The notes below the pieces were generated by a model. That model was not told the origin of the DNA, did not search any database, and saw only the letters and a program-made list of their open reading frames with translations. 64,000 nucleotides of DNA from Opisthorchis felineus (Eukaryota > Platyhelminthes > Trematoda > Opisthorchiida > Opisthorchiidae), in assembly GCA_004794785.1 (NCBI GenBank), contig SJOL01006417.1:508551-572550 (forward strand), given 5' to 3'. The first letter of the stretch is position 1; the number at the start of each line of letters is the position of its first letter. Below are positions 51,901 through 62,745 of the stretch, piece after piece. A program made the translations under genes and the position numbers.

Positions 51901-53547
51901 TGCTTTTTCTCACTCCTTTGGATTTTAAATGTTTGCAATTGAGAGGTAAATCATTTGAACATTCGCAAACGTTTCTGTACGGTTTCTTCATTCGATCAGC
52001 CGCCTAACTTCAAAATCGTTCACAGTATGGTGAAACAGTACGTCAACATGGTTACAGTATTTATGGTATCCTGAGATAACCGCCGAGGTCGGCTCCTGTA
52101 AATGACCAAAATTTTCACAGATTTGCATCGTGCGGTCTACCTTCCGATGTTGGCACTCGAGAATAGTCAATTGCTTAGCTGCATTTAATTATCTCACGGT
52201 CTCACGGTCGACGCTTGCAACTCTATACGCGTTCTATTCGCTTGGGGGAACTACCGGATTTGTCGTCTGGACAGTAGCCATTATATGCTTAATGAAACCG
52301 ACGCAATCCGTTTTCGAATTCTTTAGGTTGATTAAGTGATGCATGTCAACGCGGAGGTAAACGACGTGGCGCAAATAGGAATTTTCGTCTACTCGGGTAC
52401 CAGCAGTCTAACGGTTGACGATTAAATGAATCCCTTAGCACAGCAGTTAATCTAAGGACAGTAATAATAACAACGAAATTGATAACAACAATATTGTGAG
52501 GATGGTGGACGAGGAGACTTAGGATGGGAAAGTCAAATAAAGAGAGAACCCGACGAGAAAACTAAACTCACATTAAACCTTTTGGACTGGCCAAGAAAAA
52601 CGGTGACTAATGCGTACAGTGCAGAATAAATACAGACTTATCAGAGAGATGAGACTGCTGGACCAAAACTTCATTAGCCGGGGGTTAAACCTCAAAGGTA
52701 TCAAAGAAAACCCGCTTGAAGAAGGACGCTGGTGAATGAATAATACAAATAACAAGATAAACCAAATCAGAAGATCAATACAAATACCCAACAACTTGTG
52801 CGAGTTTTCGTCTTGTAATTGAGGTCGCTCGAAAAACCGGTCAATAAACACATGCCTAGGTGATGTGGGTCCGCTGACTGAAAGAGTGGAGCTAGAACCT
52901 GTCTAAGAACTAAACAGATGTGCAGTGCCTCTAGGCTTTCCAGCATTGATCTGAGTCACTTACAGAACGAAATCTCCGTTAAAAATTCCCAAAACTTCTC
53001 GCACTACCAAAACTTTGTGCACGAGCTTATCGCACGCAATCTAACCGTGGCTACGAGAAACACGGAGAGTGATGAATTTCTCCTTGGCTGGTCTTAGACA
53101 TGCAACTACTACCACAAAATGTAGCTGAAAACCTCATCAAAAAGTTCGTCTATTTCAATTTCGACATGCCTCTCTTAGTAGACCAAATGTACTAGTTCTT
53201 GTGGTGCCCAGGAATACTAGCTGAGTAAAGGAGAATAAATTGGTGACAGATAAGACTCAGTCGCAAAACGTTTGTGTTTATGAGTCTTTCTGCGACCTTA
53301 GTTGCACATATATATCTCGCATGGTCGGAGGACGTTTCTCCTGTTCATTGCATTTTTTGACACGTCCATAGAATAAAATGTGAAGTAGGTTGTAACTTTG
53401 TCCGAACACAAGATGAAGAATGCAATCTTCCTTTAAAAACTGATTCTCTAAATCAGTTCGCAACCAGCGCTATTCACTAAAAATTGCGAGTTACAAAGTT
53501 AAGTAAATTGTGAAAACGCTTTATTTTACTCCAGTTCGTCTTTCATA
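48961..53547. other. Region upstream of the calcium sensor gene
   Basis: This stretch should contain the promoter and any noncoding first exon, but I can identify neither. A frame at 50100-50492 (-, 130 codons) is unassigned. At 52440-52860 an AAT/AAC-rich stretch lies next to a hydrophobic 92-codon frame on -. That resembles the 3' end of a retroelement in composition only. Confidence 0.45.
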
Positions 53548-53583
53548 TGCTAACCCATCTTTTGTCTACTTCGTTAATTACAG
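53548..53583 (+). promoter_or_regulatory. 3' splice acceptor upstream of the calcium sensor start
   Basis: A TGCTAAC sequence, a perfect fit to the TRCTAAY branch-point consensus, is followed by a T/C-rich stretch and TTAATTACAG at 53574-53583. The next 82 bases have no ATG before the start codon at 53666. This could be the end of a 5' UTR intron. It could equally be a spliced-leader trans-splice acceptor, since trans-splicing is established in flatworms. The sequence alone cannot distinguish the two. Confidence 0.5.
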
Positions 53584-53665
53584 TGAACATTGCTTGTGAT
53601 CGCCAAAAGTGAATCTCCGGAAACGTCAAACATCAAGCTATTCCATACAATCATTCCTCGCGCAA
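53584..53665 (+). other. Probable 5' UTR of the calcium sensor gene
   Basis: These 82 bases lie between the candidate acceptor and the start codon and contain no ATG in any frame. The limits depend on the acceptor being used. Confidence 0.45.
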
Positions 53666-53779
53666 ATGGGGAATCTCCTCGGTCCACACAAAAAGCTGCC
53701 AAAAGAAGACTTAGAGTTCCTTCGAGCGAATACAAATTTTACAAAGAAACAAATTAAGCAGTGGTACAGAGGCTTCATA
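53666..53779 (+). CDS. Neuronal calcium sensor, coding exon 1 (residues 1-38)
   Basis: The exon begins at an ATG giving [18 protein letters not shown] and ends in WYRGFI immediately before a strong GTAAGT donor at 53780. Gly2 followed by a small residue at position 6 is compatible with N-myristoylation, the membrane switch of this family, although Pro at position 7 is less typical. Residues 21-38 correspond to the helix leading into the degenerate first EF-hand; family members read NTxFTxxEIxxWYxGF at this point. No upstream in-frame ATG lies between the acceptor at 53583 and this codon, which supports the start. The junction is phase 0, and joining to the next exon rebuilds [11 protein letters not shown], a near-invariant family segment. 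Confidence 0.9.
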
Positions 53780-54970
53780 GTAAGTCGATTTGACAGTGTT
53801 TCTTGTAACTATATTTATCACGCTAGTGGGCTCGATGTCATTTACAGGATTGCTTCTGTCACTTGTGGTGTACAGTTTTTCTGGGTATTCTGCTTCAACA
53901 GTTTTTGTATTTAAGCAACAAAGCGTGGTCATCACTCGTTCACGACCCTGATGTACGAACCAAACTAAAAGTTTATCATTTTAGTTGGAGGTGCTGTCCA
54001 AGAGATACGCCTAGCCAGGACCATCCCCCCACACACAGCAAAAAAAATGTGCAGTTTCAGCTCGCTATAACGATAATTCTTCTTGGAAAAAGGTCATGGT
54101 AACTGGGGTTCCCAGTACAAATCACCTAATCTGAAAACAGAAGCATACGGTTTACTACCAACTCTAACTGAATGGAAAATCTTTCCAACATTCAGTAATA
54201 CTGGATAAACACATGGTTTATTAGAACTCGATTAAAACTGTTTGCACCTGCTTAGATTCTGGAACGGAGTAGTTCATTCAGAAGATTCTGTTTATGAGTT
54301 CACAGCGATTTTCCCCTCCAGAGAGGTGTAAAATATCCTTACTCGTCTTTCGAACTGTTCATACGAGATTAGTACTAGAACCCTACAACGATTGAGCATC
54401 CCCCTTCTTCAACGATACTTGAGCTAGCTTACGGGAATGTATCGCACTCACCAAGTCTACAGTTTTGGATTCTCCGTGTGCCAGTAGTTCAGAACCATGG
54501 CTTTGGAAAATACCGGAAAGTGGTCAAGGAAATAATCCAGGGCTTCTATCAAACCTAGTGTTCTCAGCAGTAGGACAACAATAGTTGTCTGACCATTACT
54601 GTTACCAGAGTTCTCTGTTTTTGGACGGGACTTTTGAATCTTGTTTCACTGGACTGATGTACATGAGAAAACTAAAAAACCTTCTGATCAAAAACCCACA
54701 TTCTCGCAAATGAAGCGGTGGATAAGCATTCAAAAATTAGTTGTAGTGAGGGGGAGGCTTGACTACTGGGAGACACACAATGTCAAGGCTAGGTAAGGAA
54801 ACTGATGCCGGATGACTGGTGGCATGTCTCTGCTGTTGTTACATCGTATACCCACGCTGATCACTATGCGCATTCGCCGCACTCAGTCACACGTACCTTA
54901 GAAATATCGACCTGGATAACAACCAACGCAGTCACATTATGGTGTGACGGATTACACTGTGTGCGACCCT

Positions 54971-55040
54971 GGCGGCCGAGTGGATAAAATCTTGGGCTAT
55001 CATCCCGACTACCCGGGATAGGACTTCACATGGACACATT
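54971..55040 (+). repeat. tRNA-like SINE remnant 3
   Basis: GGCGGCCGAGTGGATAAAATC closely resembles the box A and D-arm of a leucine or serine tRNA. The expected box B position (about 55018-55036) is degenerate, and a mature tRNA cannot be folded. It lies in intron 1 of the calcium sensor gene. Confidence 0.35.
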
Positions 55041-55249
55041 CAAAATGACTCCCAGATCCCGCCCGGATAATCCGTCCATATGCTGTGTCGGAAATAAAAA
55101 AGTAAACTGGAACCTAGAAGAGGTTCGTTTGTGGCCAATAAAATAAGCGTAGATTTAGAGTGCATGTTTGACACGATATTTCTGCTGCCTAATACCGAAA
55201 CACAGAGGATGAGGCGATGTTACGCCGTATACTGAAGGATATTTTTACA

Positions 55250-55315
55250 TCCAGCACAAGTGCTGGACAATGGGAATAATCTTGCAAATGACCGCATGCG
55301 GGATGTCTGTCCCGC
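55250..55315. repeat. Cluster of perfect short inverted repeats
   Basis: Three palindromic structures lie within 66 bases of intron 1. TCCAGCAC-AA-GTGCTGGA is at 55250-55267, CCGCATGCGG at 55292-55301, and GCGGGA-TGTCTG-TCCCGC at 55298-55315. The last two overlap and are mutually exclusive as hairpins. The cluster is GC-rich compared with its surroundings. Confidence 0.75.
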
Positions 55316-57774
55316 TAAGACAGGTCATTAGCAATGGTTTAAATATAATTTTTATCTCTATTTTATATATTCGACAAAGCCGCAGATAGAGAACATGAAC
55401 CGAATCGCACAGTAGAATCCGTTACACTTCAAATATTGCATGGTGGATTTCATTCACTCTTACTAAAAGCATAGTCAGCGTTAGAGGAATTTTTATCTGA
55501 AACCCCTGCATTAAACTCTGTCCGGTTTTCTCAAACTGCATACATCATGGAAGCAACAATTCTGTAATCATCACTGTTTTTGAGATCCGGATAGTCCAGC
55601 TCTGAGGCTCTATAAAAAACCATGTTCATTAACCGATGTTTACTCGTCCCACAGCAATTTGGTGTACTAAACTACCACCATTTTGCTTTGCCACGATACC
55701 GTTCCAGCTGATTTGTCCTCGTCCGTTGACAATCTTCTTTTTATAGTCTGACCTGCATCAACAAGTTCTCAACATCTATGTGACACGCAGGCAAGTCGGT
55801 CACTGAGGGAAAGCAACGATGCAACCAACCTTCTTCTTTAGATGAACTCAATCGGCGCTGAAAATTCAATCCATGGAAATGAAAAACCGATGGATGACAG
55901 CCTCGTCACCAATAAATTAATAGTAGTAAACGTCCTAGGTGACTTCGCCGTAAAATATTGGTTTTCCAGGATTTATTGCTAGTAAAATAAACTTGAACTA
56001 GTAGCCAGCGAAGATTGCAATGAATGCAGTAAAAAGAGGTACATGTAAGTATCAAACGAACCTTCTTACACTCTGCAAACGAACGTTTGTTTATAAATAT
56101 TTTAAATTTATTCGACATTTCGTCCTAAAAGTCAACTACCGAATAGCCGAGAAGTACTGGATAACTGTTTCATCCTTATCGAGATTCGTCAGCAGTGCAC
56201 ACGTTACGAAATTCCAGGCTAGTAGATGAACATTAAATCGTTCGACCAGCAGTCGATCGATCAGTAGTGCGAATAATTCGCATTAAGTGAAGGAGGGATA
56301 ATTCACAAGTTGTGTGAACCTTCCACCTTAGAAGTCATCATTCGAGAAGTCAGTAAACACGTCAACACGTGACGTGAATCCCATTAATAAAGGATGAGGA
56401 ACACTATACCCTGCGCGAATCACCTGCACTGCCAACTAATAGCTCGTGGCAAGACGGTTTACGCTTCATATACTGGCCCGAAGGTTGAGAGTTTGAACAT
56501 ACCTGGAGTTACGTTAGGCGCACGCTAATGGTGAGTCCCGATAAGGATGAAAATCTGTAGACTGAGTTCGCTTACACAACGAAACCCCAAATGAAATTTC
56601 CAAATCCCCTCAGGGTACCAAAACCCTTTCAGTTTACTTCTTCGGTACAAAAAATACTGACAGAATATATCCATCAGACGATAAGTTTAGTGAAACAGCG
56701 GCAATATTTTATCGCTCTTGAAGTTAAAAAAAAACGACCTTGCTATGACATGAATTAATTTCTGTTCCTCAAAAGCCTCATCCAAGTGCACGCCGTGACA
56801 CAGTGGTTTTCAATAATTCCAGGTGTTCCCCTGCGGATGGTCCAGAAGAGATCATTACTAGTTAGTCTCATGATGCCCTACAACGTCGCAGTTTCTCACA
56901 CAAAAATATTTTTTGCCATAATCCCCCTATACCCCGCTCCTAAAAGTGGGCTACCCTGGAATTTTTTAATATCCAGCAGAGGTGGTAAATTCCCGAATTA
57001 CGTAAAACGTTATCATGGAACTCTGGACATAATTTTTTCATCTATTAGCTTTGGTATTTGTTTATTATGAGCGCAAAAACATCTTACCCTAACGTGAAGA
57101 AGAACATTTGTTGCCAGACCGTACTTGAGTCTGTCGTTTCTATATGAGCTCATTAGCTAGCAGCAGATGGATCTCTCATGCAGTACTTTGGTCAGGACTT
57201 AAAGATTTTTGGCCACGGAGTCCTCTTCCCACCACCTAGTCATTTATAGACGCGGTACGTTTTAAATTCGCTTAGTGGCCATCAGCGATACTAGAAAGAT
57301 AGGAAGTTTGTAGCTGATTTGTTAAATCTGAACACAATTCCAAACGGATTAGCATTTCCATAGCCTCTGACAGCTCTGGATAGTTCTTCAGTATACAGAA
57401 ATCTATGCAGTTAGGTTAAACCCAGAACTTTCACGAATGAGGGTTTTGAGGCTAGGCAAATCAAGTGTTTCTTCAGTATCGTTGTCTAAACACAAGATTG
57501 CATTGTTTGATTTAATATACATTAGGAAAATAATAAATAGGATTACACCGAAGGAAGAAGAATCAATTTCGCATGGCTCACGACCCACCGGTAACCAGTA
57601 ATCGAGTAGACAGTTTTTGAGTAGATGGCAGAGTAATGTTTAAGAGGGCGATTTCTCATTGGGGACTACAATTTACGTAATAATTCCTCTTTTCTGGTAA
57701 AACATTTTTACCCGCTGATGTTGACGGTCGTTTTTCACTCGTCATTTGCATTTCCCATTTCCCGAACTTGTCAG

Positions 57775-58047
57775 CGCGACTGTCCTTCCGGACAGTTGAG
57801 CAAGAAAAAGTTTATCGAGGTCTACTCGGGTTTCTTTCCGGACGGCGATGCCGAGGAATTTTGTACACACGTATTCCGAACATTCGACAAAGACAACTCA
57901 GGCAAAATTGATTTCAAAGAATTTCTGCTAGCGATCAATATCACCTCAGGTGGAAAACCAGAAGAGAAATTAGAATGGGCGTTTCAAATGTACGATATCA
58001 ATGGAAACGGGACGATCGAGAAGTTGGAAATGGTTGAGATTATCAAA
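57775..58047 (+). CDS. Neuronal calcium sensor, coding exon 2 (residues 39-129)
   Basis: This exon is bounded by a CAG acceptor ending at 57774 and a GTTAGT donor at 58048. It encodes RDCPSGQL, the inactive EF1 loop with Cys41-Pro42 that is diagnostic of neuronal calcium sensors. EF2 follows with loop residues 76-87 ([12 protein letters not shown]), then EF3 with loop residues 112-123 ([12 protein letters not shown]). Both loops have Asp at position 1, Gly at 6 and Glu at 12, so both should bind calcium. The linker [12 protein letters not shown] matches the recoverin/visinin-type linker. The reading frame stays open upstream into the intron, but that upstream sequence does not resemble the family, so the acceptor at 57774 is the better boundary. 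Confidence 0.93.
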
Positions 58048-60251
58048 GTTAGTATTTGAACAAATTTAAAACCACTTTAGCGGGCGCACTAGTTATACAC
58101 AGTCAACATGTTTTTGGGAGTTTTCAGTTGTTTTTTTTTCGAGTAACTGGAGTACATATGGAGCTTCAAACTACTAGCTGACAAGTTTGAACCGACCTAA
58201 TCTTCACAACAAATCAACGTGAAGGTGGCCTGTCATGATCCGTCCGGATAGGTCCGCTGGGATTTACTGCTACAGCCAGCGGTGGATATTAAATCTATCT
58301 GTCAGTGAGCAGGAACTTTTACAGCACAGAATCATTGCTAAAATAAGAGAAGGTAAGGGGAGGCAAGTTTGATATCCTTCAAGACTCCTCCTAATATCAT
58401 ATTACTAACGTTATATGTTCGAAATGGTCACCAGTCCATACCAGGACTGCACTGAGTAATCCCCTAGATACCTGAATGATCTTTTAGGACATCTCACTCT
58501 TGGGCACTCAAACAAAGTGCAATATTATGGTAGTCTTATGTAGTAATCTGCATAGAAGTTAAGATGACAAGCCAATCAAATAAGAAACTGAAAAACAGTA
58601 TCTTCCTTGATGGATCTATTGAAGAAATCAGTCTCGTTCACGCTGAACCTATTCGCCGAAAGAGGCTTCAAACAGCCAACTAAAACTACACTGTTGGCTT
58701 CTTAGACCATGCTTTCTCTGTACTAAGTGACTATTGAACTGCATGAAATGCACTTGTGAGGTTACTCCCAAGGATGTAGTAATCTAAATTGGGCTCTCAA
58801 GAAATCAAGGAGAACAGGAAGTTTAACAGTCTCTATGTCACTTATGGAGTAAAGCTCATGTCTATCCAACCAAATTATATTCTTGTATTTCTTATTCTTG
58901 TTACTATTTGACTAAGGGCTATCGTAAAGCTAAACTACAACTCTGAGGTTTGTATAATCCACGTGTGAACTCGATAGGGCCGACCACATCAGCCGGTGAC
59001 CACGCAGAGCCTGTGAATTATTTTAGGGTAGAAGGCAAGCAGAAAACCTCATCACTCATGAAAGCCCGAAATTGAAAGAAGTTTGACCAATGTTTGGTCT
59101 TTAGAGCTCGTTCATCATACTCACTTCCACTCAGATAAATTTTGCCCCGTTTATTTCTCGATTAATTCATCAGCCCACTTGAAATCCCGTTAATTCGATG
59201 ATGATCACACTACACTGAACAAGTCGTACAAAGTGTTGAAAAAGTCCTTGGGATACAAAACTTGTCACCAAATAGTAGCTGAGCAACGCTGTGGAGTGAA
59301 AACTATTCCAAAAGTTGCCGAGCCTGTCCCCCACTTTTAAACTCGAATTTATGTGTAAATCAGGCAACCACGTACACGCAAGTGTTCTGAAGTCAGGCTT
59401 TCTTCATACTGAAAATAAGTATGGTAAGTCGGTGGATACAAAGCAACGCCACTGATCTTTCGACTAGAAATGCTGATAGAGCGATTCAAAGTGGGGTTGA
59501 ATTTTCCCATGTTCATTCTTTGTTGGACTCTTACCCGATGGCTGGTCCATAAAACCGTTGATTTGGAACCAGATCCCTGCAAATTCAATTTGTGGAAATC
59601 TGCGTTCCCGGGATTCCCGGAAGCTTTTCTATTCCCAATAATGAGGCCATCAAATTTTCTCTGGTATTATGGCGGAATATGGCCATTTTTCAATGAAAAT
59701 TTTATCCTGCAATTGAAGCCAGTCCATGTCTGGTCTTAAATCCGGGAAATGCTGTACAACTTCTTCATTCTTATTGAGCGTCATCAACAGTGCAACCCGC
59801 AAGAATCTCCAAGGATATTGGAACTCGCATCATCTGACTATTGGTATGAACCTCTCCTCCGTGACTAGTTGGTCTGTCACAATTAGACTGGATATAGTGC
59901 TATTCATCTTTCATTGAAGGAATTCACATCAGATGGCCACGTAATGACTCACTCCTCAAGTAACTAGTTCTGCGTTCGACAGTTGTTTTCCCATAAAAAG
60001 TGACCTTAATCAGGAAGGAAACTCTAGATCAAAACATAGTAACACTTCATTACTTCATGCTCCTTTTGGCTTAAATGTCCTTAACTATGTAGTACTAGTA
60101 CGAAGCATCAGTGAAACAGCTTCATTTTTGGGTAGACTTTCCATCTGCTGTAGTTTGAGAACTGCATTTTGAAGCAATCAGTAACCTAATGACTGAGTCC
60201 AAAAGTTAGAGGTAGCAAAACTCAGCCACTATCACCTAGAAGCTTCCACAA

Positions 60252-60280
60252 GTAAGTATGCAACATGTAAGTATGCAACA
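60252..60280. repeat. 15-base tandem duplication
   Basis: GTAAGTATGCAACAT is followed directly by GTAAGTATGCAACA. Each unit begins with a consensus 5' splice donor, GTAAGT, within intron 2 of the calcium sensor gene. No matching exon precedes it. Confidence 0.9.
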
Positions 60281-61609
60281 GGCCAATACTGAGAATCGTG
60301 ACGTTAATGAGATGTGTATTCTAAACCTTCCAAGCAAAACGTGAAAATGTGCTAGTATAACCTCCCAACATGATGATAACGGCAAGTACTTTCATTCGGC
60401 CTACAGTAAGATTGATGGAAATTTGATTGATGTTTACGTCTCGTCTACTACGTAAGTGTTATTTCATTTTGTTAATCAGCTGATAATAATTAGTTATATG
60501 AGTCTCACCTGAATATTCGGGGACCAGGATGACTTCTTATTCAGCATCCTTGTGATTAAAAACAGACCTATGAGCGCAGGAATCGTTTCCAAAGTCCTAT
60601 TATTGGACCCGGATTTGTTACGAAGTTGGAATGAATCCATCGAAAAACAGTGACCGTTAAAAACAAAACGTCAAGTGCATAGAGTAAGGATGTTTCAGTG
60701 GTGGTATTTGGGTCATGTGTTGCATGTGGACCACCGAGAATGCTCACTTGTACCGATTCTGTTTGTCGGTGTCTGCACGGCTGTGGTTAAGTCAAAGGCA
60801 TAAGATACCTCTGAACGCAAGGCTCTCATGCATACGGATGACGACAGCCCATCAGGTGCCTGTGGTCAGGAAATAACTGAAAGCTCATCTACCTAGTCGG
60901 GCCACTCTAATGTGTATTTGTCAGTTTGCGTACTCCTGTGAGGCTTGAATAAACAGCCAAACGGCAAAGTTGTTTTCTAAACCACCATTCGAACCCATTC
61001 CATTCTGCCTGGTGAAAAGTCGTGTGCGAGTACGGACAGCTTGGGTTAGTCCCAGCTGTTATATGCGGGACACGGATACTTCCAATGTCTTTAAAGCCAT
61101 TTTCGTGGTCAGTCTAAGGATGAGAGAACCGAGACCTAATATTGTGGAAGCTGTTGTTACCCACATCCATAAGCTGGAGTCTGCGTCCAGGGACATCTTA
61201 CGTTCATGGCCTAACCCCCACAGTACAGATACCACGTGTTGACAAACAGAACCAGTGCAAATGGACATTCTAAATGGTCCGCACGAAACACGAGCCCCAA
61301 CCACCTCCATTGGAACAACCCTACCCTAGTCACTTGACCCCCGTGTTAAGCTTGTACTTGACGTATTGTTTTTACTATTTGTTTGTACATGGATTCATTC
61401 TAACCCATGCAAATTTTCCGTTTGACGATGAGACTTTGCGAACGACTCCTTCACCCGACTGTATGTTCCTAACAAATCTGTTTGGGTATTCCCGTTAGTC
61501 ACAGTGACTCTTATGGGATGATTATGAATGCACTGTAATTTGGCACCACGGCACATTGGAACCCAATTGAGAGACGCCTGGATTCACTTACGACCAAATA
61601 CTGAACGCT

Positions 61610-61860
61610 GATATAAAAGTTGTTGCAGAAAATTATTCCACGTACTAGCTTTACTAAAGTGCCGTTTGCGTTCAAAAAGACGACTGAGATACAGTTTTTC
61701 CAAAGAGAATTACCTAAGATTATCCAAATTATAGTTAAGGCGTGAAAATTTATTGCTTGTCTGTAATCTACCTCGAAGTGCTCGACGGTTATGCCCAGCA
61801 CTGTGCGACCAGCCATCTCTTCATTACACTTGAATGACCAAGAGGGTCCTATCCACAAAC
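61610..61860 (+). mobile_element. Doubtful Ty3/Gypsy-like reverse transcriptase relic
   Basis: The + strand read with frame shifts gives FTKVPFAFKKTTE and FFQRELPKI, then VIYLEVL. This is reminiscent of the FxxMPFGLxNAPATFQR ... VYLDDVL region of Gypsy reverse transcriptases at about the right spacing. Similarity is low, stops intervene, and no neighbouring protease, integrase or LTR is visible. I keep it only as a lead. Confidence 0.2.
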
Positions 61861-62008
61861 TGTAAGCACAATTTACTCTACTGTTCGGAACATAGCGCAC
61901 CCAGTAGTGATGAGCTCTGTGGATAAAAGTTGATTAACTTATCTACGAAGCCACATAAAACCGCTTCACTCATATTACTGGTTCACTTCTTACTTTCTTC
62001 TCGAACAG

Positions 62009-62197
62009 GCCATCTACAGTATGCTCGGAGCAGACGAGAACACTGTTGACCTCACTCCAGAAGAACGGACCAATGAGATTTTTGAAAAGATGGACAGCAA
62101 TGCCGACGGTGTCCTAACGCGAGAAGAGTTTATGAATGGTTGCATGGCGGACAAACAACTGTATTCTATGCTACTGGCTGATGAGCCGACGGAGTAG
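62009..62197 (+). CDS. Neuronal calcium sensor, coding exon 3 (residues 130-191 and stop)
   Basis: The exon starts after a pyrimidine-rich tract ending in AACAG at 62008 and ends at TAG 62195-62197. AIYSMLGADENTV continues the EF3 exit helix (the family has EIVxAIYxM). PEERTNEIFEKM leads into EF4, whose loop at residues 158-169 is DSNADGVLTREE with all calcium-coordinating positions filled. EF4 is inactive in some family members, so an intact loop is informative. The tail FMNGCMADKQLYSMLLADEPTE resembles the recoverin type (FxxGxxxNKxxLRL). It lacks the PSSASQF-like ending of hippocalcins, so it probably belongs to an invertebrate-specific branch. Confidence 0.92.
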   Translation, partial: AIYSMLGADENTVDLTPEERTNEIFEKMDSNADGVLTREEFMNGCMADKQLYSMLLADEPTE

Positions 62198-62529
62198 GCA
62201 GGTTCCAGTTTATGATATAGTAAATATGAATCCAATTTTTATGCAGTTGCGTGTGATGAATTGAACAAGCATAACAAAAAAACTGTTTCCAAATTTTACA
62301 GCAAGATTCACAGAACTCTCTGTCGCTTGGCCAGCTTCACACAGAATCAGATCTTATCTACACACAAACCGAATCGCTCAAGTTGGTCCGTATGCACAAA
62401 ATTCGCGCGTGCATATGTGTACCTGTGTGGACTATGTATGTGAAAATATATAAGCCTAGCAAATGGACGGTCTGTTGCATTTTCCTAGCAAAATATCCCA
62501 TTCCTTCCAAACAAACGTGAGCACTATCC

Positions 62530-62535
62530 AATAAA
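62530..62535 (+). terminator. Polyadenylation signal AATAAA (proximal)
   Basis: A canonical AATAAA lies 333 bases after the stop codon of the calcium sensor gene. It could give a short 3' UTR isoform. Confidence 0.4.
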
Positions 62536-62726
62536 TTCCAAGCAATTCTGAGCCAAACTCCGAAGAATATGTACAAACTGCGGCCAGTATTGTACAATTC
62601 ATTTCGACCGTCGCTTTCTCACTCAACGTAAGCAATATCTATCCTTATGCTGTTTTGAACGACACCCGACCAAATTTCTCGATATGTCTGTCATCCTTAT
62701 TGAAAAAGGTCTGTTTTGTTTCGTAA

Positions 62727-62732
62727 AATAAA
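62727..62732 (+). terminator. Polyadenylation signal AATAAA (distal)
   Basis: A canonical AATAAA lies 530 bases after the stop codon, followed by CACTCATTTTTC, a T-rich downstream context that suits cleavage near 62745. I consider it the likelier main signal. Confidence 0.5.
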
Positions 62733-62745
62733 CACTCATTTTTCA

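Larger units (their letters stand above)
53780..57774 (+). other. Intron 1 of the calcium sensor gene
   Basis: This is a 3995-base phase 0 intron with GTAAGT at the donor and CCGAACTTGTCAG at the acceptor. It contains a tRNA-like SINE remnant near 54971-55040, a cluster of perfect short palindromes at 55250-55315, and only short chance reading frames. I see no nested gene. Confidence 0.85.
58048..62008 (+). other. Intron 2 of the calcium sensor gene
   Basis: This is a 3961-base phase 0 intron with a GTTAGT donor and a good polypyrimidine acceptor (CTTCTTACTTTCTTCTCGAACAG region). It holds a 15-base tandem duplication at 60252-60280 and a doubtful Ty3/Gypsy-like reverse transcriptase relic at about 61610-61860. 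No other exon of this protein is missing, because the three exons account for the whole family length. Confidence 0.85.
53584..62745 (+). other. Neuronal calcium sensor gene, transcribed span
   Basis: This is the only host gene I can support. Three exons join in phase 0 to give a 191-residue EF-hand protein (38 + 91 + 62 residues), matching the usual 190-193 residues of neuronal calcium sensors. The span runs from a candidate splice acceptor at 53581-53583, through a short 5' UTR, to just past the second polyadenylation signal at 62727. Members of this family bind calcium in the cytosol and reversibly associate with membranes through an N-myristoyl group. They regulate receptors, kinases, cyclases and channels, mostly in neurons. 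The RDCPSGQL segment and the EF-hand spacing are family hallmarks. [15 protein letters not shown] near the N-terminus and the short C-terminus resemble invertebrate NCS-2 and recoverin/visinin-like members more than frequenin/NCS-1. I therefore give no symbol. The family assignment is secure and the subfamily is not. No other gene is visible nearby to suggest a partner. Confidence 0.9.
62198..62745 (+). other. Probable 3' UTR of the calcium sensor gene
   Basis: This is the sequence after the stop codon up to shortly beyond the second polyadenylation signal. No conserved reading frame is visible. The end is estimated from the signal position and is not observed. Confidence 0.55.

Noticed and set aside
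57718..57774. Extension of calcium sensor exon 2 upstream to an ATG at 57718
   Set aside because: The frame is open, but the sequence does not match the family. The CAG acceptor at 57772-57774 joins exon 1 to rebuild the invariant GFIRDCPSG segment.
60690..60790. QWWYLGHVLHVDHRE on the + strand as a fifth retroelement tail
   Set aside because: It recalls the RWLGHVLRM motif of RTE-like elements, but no other part of the tail can be read on either side.
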